From Xenopus tropicalis (taxonomy: Eukaryota; Chordata; Amphibia; Anura; Pipidae): a stretch of 64,000 bases of DNA. The DNA is taken from NCBI RefSeq assembly GCF_000004195.4, contig NC_030679.2, forward strand, positions 33,779,712 to 33,843,711, read 5' to 3'. The position numbers and the translations under genes are program-made. The notes under the pieces were generated by a model, which saw only the letters and a list, made by a program, of their open reading frames with translations, had not been told where the DNA came from and did not search any database. Positions 59,171-64,000 of the stretch are shown piece after piece (within the stretch, counting starts at the first letter, position 1; the number at the start of each line of letters is the position of its first letter).

Positions 59171-61941
59171 TGCTGTTTTATTGTTAGCTGAACACAACTG
59201 ATGATAAATTGAAGAGGAAATCTATACCTGTGTTTGCAATTTCCTCAGTTTGTTTTGAAAGGTCTAGTTATGAACTTAAATTGCTGAATTAGTAAGGGTT
59301 CATGAAATCTGAAATATTCAAATTGATAATTTTTGCAAAATATGGTGGAAGAGCTTTCCTTATCTCTAAGCCTATGAAGGTGCAAAAGCTTTTGTAACAG
59401 TTGAAGGGGGCCACTGCAGAAGCCTGTGACATATGTAGAGCCCACAATTTAGCCCATGTCCCCTGTCTATTGCTGAAGATTCAGTATTGCAATATATAGA
59501 GCAAAGTATAGAGCAACCATAAATGCACACAGCACATGTAGCATATATTTCTAGGAATTCTTTTATGCTTTTCAGCATGGTGAATAGATCTACATTGCTG
59601 CGCATTATTCCTAGCATAGCTTAAAACTGACTTTGTTATTTTGTCCAAAAGGTAAGTATATTATTTCTCAGTGTTCTGTCCTCATAAAAGCAAATGAATG
59701 GAAGCCAACTTTCTTCTATGTCAATATTTTGTATTGTTTTAGATGTTACAAACCTACTTCAGTGCCAATATTTCATGTCTTGAAATTCACAGATGCCAAG
59801 ATTCCCCCAAGAGCAATTGTATAGGTATTAAGTACAGGCTGCTGGTATTCTTGTGCTTTTTTTTATTTCTATTTTCTAATTCGTCATGTTGGCACCTGGA
59901 ATAGTATCTGGGTCAGTGTGATGTTAATTATATGTGGTTATGCAAATCCTGCCTATTTGTCTTTCTCGCCTGCTGAAGATTTCTTGCTACTGATGTTTGT
60001 GGATTGCTCAAGTATCTTTCATATGTACATGTTCTGAAGTGCGGCTCTGCTGTATCAATAATTACATGAACATTTTCATTTAGCACTTTATATCTGTGTA
60101 AGGGCAGATTTAGAAAAATGGTTTGCAATTAATAGGTTGAGTGCAAATAAGGTATAAGTGCAGTCTGACCTGAAAGGAGGTCTTGCTGGGAAAGGGCCAT
60201 ATTTCTGTATCAGACCATTTCCTATAGAATTTGCTTTCCTTCTTTTCCACCTTTCCTCGCTTCAAGGCAAGCATTTGGAATTGTGCCGCTTCATTTTATG
60301 CTATATAAGCCTATTGGTTAATATTTCATGATACTGTTTTCTGTAACGGCTGTATATTGAAAGAGTATATACAGAAGGAAGAGCCTTCATTTGACCCCCC
60401 CATGAAGTGTCACTTACCACCACAAGTGTAGTGTGCAAAGTGCAATCTTACCGGCATGTGTGGAGTTAATGGAGTGCTTATTGTTCATTTTTCACAGATC
60501 TGACTGGCACGTGTGAAGTTAATGGAGTGCCTATTGCCCATTTTCTAGCAAGCAGCCATGGTTTTTACCCATAATGCAATGTTTGTCTTTCCATAGTTTC
60601 AGTGTAATAGCAGCCATTCTGGGAGCTGTGCCCAGTTGTGCCTAAAGTATTCACATACACAATTGTACATGTATGGTAGCTGATAGGATGCAAGTTGCAC
60701 TTAACAATTTCAAAGTTAGCTTGATTTACTTCCAGCTGTATTAAGCTGATGTTAAAATATGATTCTTTTGGTGCAAGTCTGCTACGCCTATTGCCTCAAC
60801 CTGCTGCGGAAACCCTGTAATTACCAACAGATTCAGGATGGCAGAAGCTCCAGGGGTCCATGTCTCTTGGATCCACTATATAGAAGTTCATTGAACATGT
60901 TTGGTTGCAAGTAACTTTGATGAATAATGTCAATTATTGCAACATTTTCTTCCATGTTAGCATGACCACACTTGCAACTGTATTCTAACATGACATTTTT
61001 CGCTCACTTGTACTATTTCCAGATGTGACCAAGAAGATGACTTTTATATAAAGTATAGTGCAGTCTTTTATTTGAATAATGTGACGGCTGCTGCCCTATG
61101 GCCAGCCTTGTCTTGGCTCTTAGCAGTGTGTCCCAGCACACTCAACTGCTCTTAAGCTATTTTAAAATAAGCTAAAACATTTAAAATCAATATGGTTATA
61201 TTTTATAAAAGCTCAATATAAGTGCCTGGGGTCTAACATATTACAAAGGTTCAAGCTGCTGTCAATTTATTCTTTCAAGAACAAGGTATTTCAGGGCTGT
61301 AATTTGGTTCTTGGTTTCAAACTTACACTGAATAAATGTATATTTCAGATCCCGATCACGTTTTCAACACTACACAACATAAATGATATAAGCCAGTGAT
61401 GCATAACCAGTTTTCTATTACAGTCTTTCAAAGTCTTGATTTATGCAAGTTGTTGAATCCTCTGACAGAATGTTCATTTAAAAGCCCCCTACATTTGTTA
61501 ATAAATGTAGCAGTAATGTAATCTTCTGTTAAGTGATATTTAATTAGGCTGTTGCATTTGAAAAGCTGAAAGTCCATCTAAATGTTCAATTTTTTTCCCT
61601 ATCCAATGAAATCTCAAATCAAGACAAATCTAACAAGTCTAATTTTAACCCATATATTAGTATAGCTGTTGTAATTTTCATAAAGTAGTCTGAGAATATA
61701 AATGAATTGCTGTGGAATAATAGATTTTGCTTAGTGCTAAGATTGATTTCCATATCTACTGAACTACAAAAGCTTTCCTCCCACTTCCAAAGATAGATGC
61801 GTTGCATGGAACCTATTAATGCACTGCTGTTTACCAAGCATGAACACAGGTACACAGAAAGCTTTCTGGACACTAATAAAAGTAACTCTTTGAGGGCCAT
61901 GTATTATGTCAGCCATGAAAAATTCAAATACAGCACAGAAA

Positions 61942-61976
61942 AGAAAAAAAAAAAAATATATATATATATATTTATT
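61942..61976 (+). repeat. (A)n(TA)n simple repeat
   Basis: An A-run followed by TA dinucleotides. Confidence 0.85.
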
Positions 61977-62126
61977 TATGCATGGCCAGCTCCCATGGAG
62001 AGAAATCTGTGGATTCTGGCAAATGACAGAGGGGCTGCTGTCATCACTATTTATTGGGCTGGGAGAGCTGTTTGGGCCTTTGTGTACTTAAAATGCCTGA
62101 ATTTTTGCAGTACAGTATATGTTGTG

Positions 62127-62280
62127 CAGGTCTGGACTGGGAGTCAACATCCTCCTGGCATTTGAGGCCCACAGAGGCCCAAACAAACCCCAAGGATCCA
62201 CTAAATAGTGACTGCCTGTGGCATCTTACAGCAGCCCCTCTGTCATTTGCTAGAATCTATAGATTGGTAGTCCAGGCCTG
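62127..62280. mobile_element. hAT MITE with inverted neighbouring copy
   Basis: CAGGTCTGGACTGGGAGTC at the left and TAGTCCAGGCCTG at the right. The flanks ATGTTGTG and CTGTTGTG agree at 7 of 8 positions. An inverted partner at 61998-62041 shares CAAATGACAGAGGGGCTGCT. Confidence 0.75.
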
Positions 62281-62412
62281 CTGTTGTGGTGTGTAGAAGC
62301 AGCATGCAGTGGCTTGTGGAATAGTTTATTTTCATTATTGTCATTGTTCTTAGGGAAACACTTTGCCTCTTACTTAAGAAACTAAGGCTAAGAAACTCCT
62401 TACTTAAGAAAC

Positions 62413-62908
62413 TAAGGGGCACATTTACTAACCCACGAACGGGTTGAAATGAGTCCGATTGCATTTTTTTCGTAATGATCGGTATTTTGCGATTTTTTCG
62501 TATTTTTTGCGATTTTTTCGGCTTCTTTACGAATTTTTCGTTACCAATACGATTTTTGCGTAAAAAAGCGAGTTTTTCGTAGCCATTACGAAAGTTGCGT
62601 AAAAAGTTGCGCTTTTTTCGTAGCGTTAAAACTTACGCGAAAAGTTGCGCCTTTTTCATAGCGTTAAAACTTAAAAGGTGCAACTTTTTGCGCAAGTTTT
62701 AACGCTACGAAAAATCGCCAGATTTTACGCAACTTTCGTAATGGCTACGAAAAACTCGCTTTTTTACGCAAAAATCGTATTGGTAACGAAAAATTCGTAA
62801 AGAAGCCGAAAAAATCGCAACAAATACGAAAAAGTCGCAAAATGTTCGTTTTCAAGTCGGAACTTTTCCAATTCGGGTCGGATTCGTGGGTTAGTAAATC
62901 AGCCCCTA
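62413..62908. mobile_element. long fold-back MITE (GGGGCACATTTACTAA family)
   Basis: TAAGGGGCACATTTACTAAC at the left and TTAGTAAATCAGCCCCTA at the right. Nearly the whole 496 bp is one inverted repeat; for example GCCATTACGAAAGTTGCG pairs with CGCAACTTTCGTAATGGC. It is built of TTTTTCGTA and GCGTAAAAA steps, so CpG content is high. Confidence 0.9.
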
Positions 62909-63414
62909 TGAGTTCTTTACTGTAAAACAAGGATATCTTGTCTTGCAGTGTCAGTACCCTGGAATACTGAATATATTCTTGTATATTTAAAAGACTCCAA
63001 TCAAGTCTAGTGTTGTATGAAAAACACTGTGCGGAGCTCTGCGTAAATTAACAATGATATACAGCAGAAGCAATAATATATACAGTACTGAGTTATTTAA
63101 GCTGAAGAAGACTTAGGTCCATTAAGTTAATCTGTTTGCACAACCTCAAGAGAGGTTAAGGCGAGGCTTTTGTGGAGGGCCACATATGTTCAAATGTTAT
63201 AAAGATGAAAAGAGCTGTTTATTATCACATTACAAAAATTAATATGAGACTGGCAGTTGTTGTTGTAAAAAATAATAAATTGATTCTTCTGGCAATCAAA
63301 AAAAAATAAAATAAAATCAGTTTTTGCGCCTTGGTATGAATGGTTTGAAATTTGATATGATTTGGCCTAATTCTGGTGCTGAAGGCTATGCAATGGTCCT
63401 TACATGGAGAATCA

Positions 63415-63720
63415 TAGGGGCTGATTTACTAATCCACAAATCCGAATCCGAATGAGAAAAATTCGGATTGGAAAACAAACATTTTGCGACTTTTTCGTAA
63501 CCTTTACGACTTGCGCGAATTGTCACGACTTTTTCATAGGTATTACAAATTTCGTGAATTGACGCGACTTTTTCATAGCTATTATGACTTTCGTGAATTG
63601 TCGCGACTTTTTCATAGCCATTACGACTTTCGCGAAAAGTTGCAAAGTACCGATCATTACGAAAAAAACGGACGTTCCGACGCTTTTCCGACGTTCGTGG
63701 ATTAGTAAATGTGCTCCATA
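63415..63720. mobile_element. fold-back MITE with tandem-repeat arm
   Basis: TAGGGGCTGATTTACTAATC at the left and GTGGATTAGTAAATGTGCTC at the right. Within 63494-63640 a unit of about 39 bp (GACTTTTTCATAG...TTCGTGAATTG) occurs three to four times. Confidence 0.8.
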
Positions 63721-63724
63721 GACT

Positions 63725-63835
63725 TGGTATGGGATCCATTATCTGGAAACCAGTTGCCTTAAAAGGTCCAAACTATGGGAAGGCCATCTCCCTTAGACTT
63801 AATTTTAAAATATTCAGATTATTCAAATCATTACT
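63725..63835. mobile_element. long-TIR MITE (ACAGGTATGG family), left arm only
   Basis: TTGGTATGGGATCCATTATC, then GGGAAGGCCATCTCCC. The right part is lost or beyond recognition. Confidence 0.65.
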
Positions 63836-64000
63836 GCTGCTGTTCTGTATCCATAGAGAATTTCTTCCTGCGGCAGGAAGGTGAGAGTGATCTGACAGTT
63901 GTGGTTCTTTCTAAGGGGCCTCTGATGGTCAAAATATATCACATGTCTTGAGCATTAAAGAATTGTGGCACAAAGACAAATACACCCTCATCTTATTAGA

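Noticed and set aside
60410..60500. An EGF-coding exon on the minus strand (CCACACATGCCG before gtaag)
   Set aside because: No cysteine spacing or acceptor fits, and GCACGTGTGAAGTTAATGG recurs nearby as a small repeat.

Overview
This is vertebrate nuclear DNA, almost certainly from a clawed frog (Xenopus or a close pipid). The grounds are dense frog-type DNA transposons (TTAAAGG-ended T2-like MITEs, fold-back MITEs, hAT-like MITEs), CR1 LINE fragments, and exons split by canonical GT-AG introns. I cannot tell X. tropicalis from X. laevis, or an L from an S homeolog.

The only host gene I can support is tenm4 (teneurin-4), on the minus strand and covering most of the window. Eleven consecutive coding exons lie between 49494 and 3222. 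Together they give about 2,715 nt, or about 905 codons, and they join in frame without a stop. In transcript order they encode the last extracellular cysteine-rich segment, the transthyretin-related/FN-plug region, the six-bladed NHL beta-propeller and the first part of the YD shell. The signal anchor, EGF repeats and cytoplasmic N-terminus lie beyond the right edge. Most of the YD shell and the C-terminus lie beyond the left edge. Paralog assignment rests on long identities to vertebrate teneurin-4 in the large NHL/YD exon and in the exon that follows it.

The most interesting coding feature is a 21-nt microexon at 27669-27689. It encodes the seven-residue NKEFKHS insert between propeller blades, the teneurin splice site that controls adhesion and latrophilin interaction. 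Its flanks carry a long pyrimidine tract and a UGC motif, as in neural microexons.

The introns are mainly transposon sediment. There are several CR1 fragments, including one that keeps an ORF1 esterase and a partial endonuclease but has lost nearly all of its reverse transcriptase. There are six copies of one long-inverted-repeat MITE, many fold-back MITEs (three abutting end to end at 13.3-14.1 kb), several hAT MITEs with 8-bp target duplications, an L2-like 3' end, and microsatellites. A few repeat-poor intronic islands could be conserved non-coding elements, but that needs alignment. I found no bacterial-type operon, CRISPR array or new multigene system.
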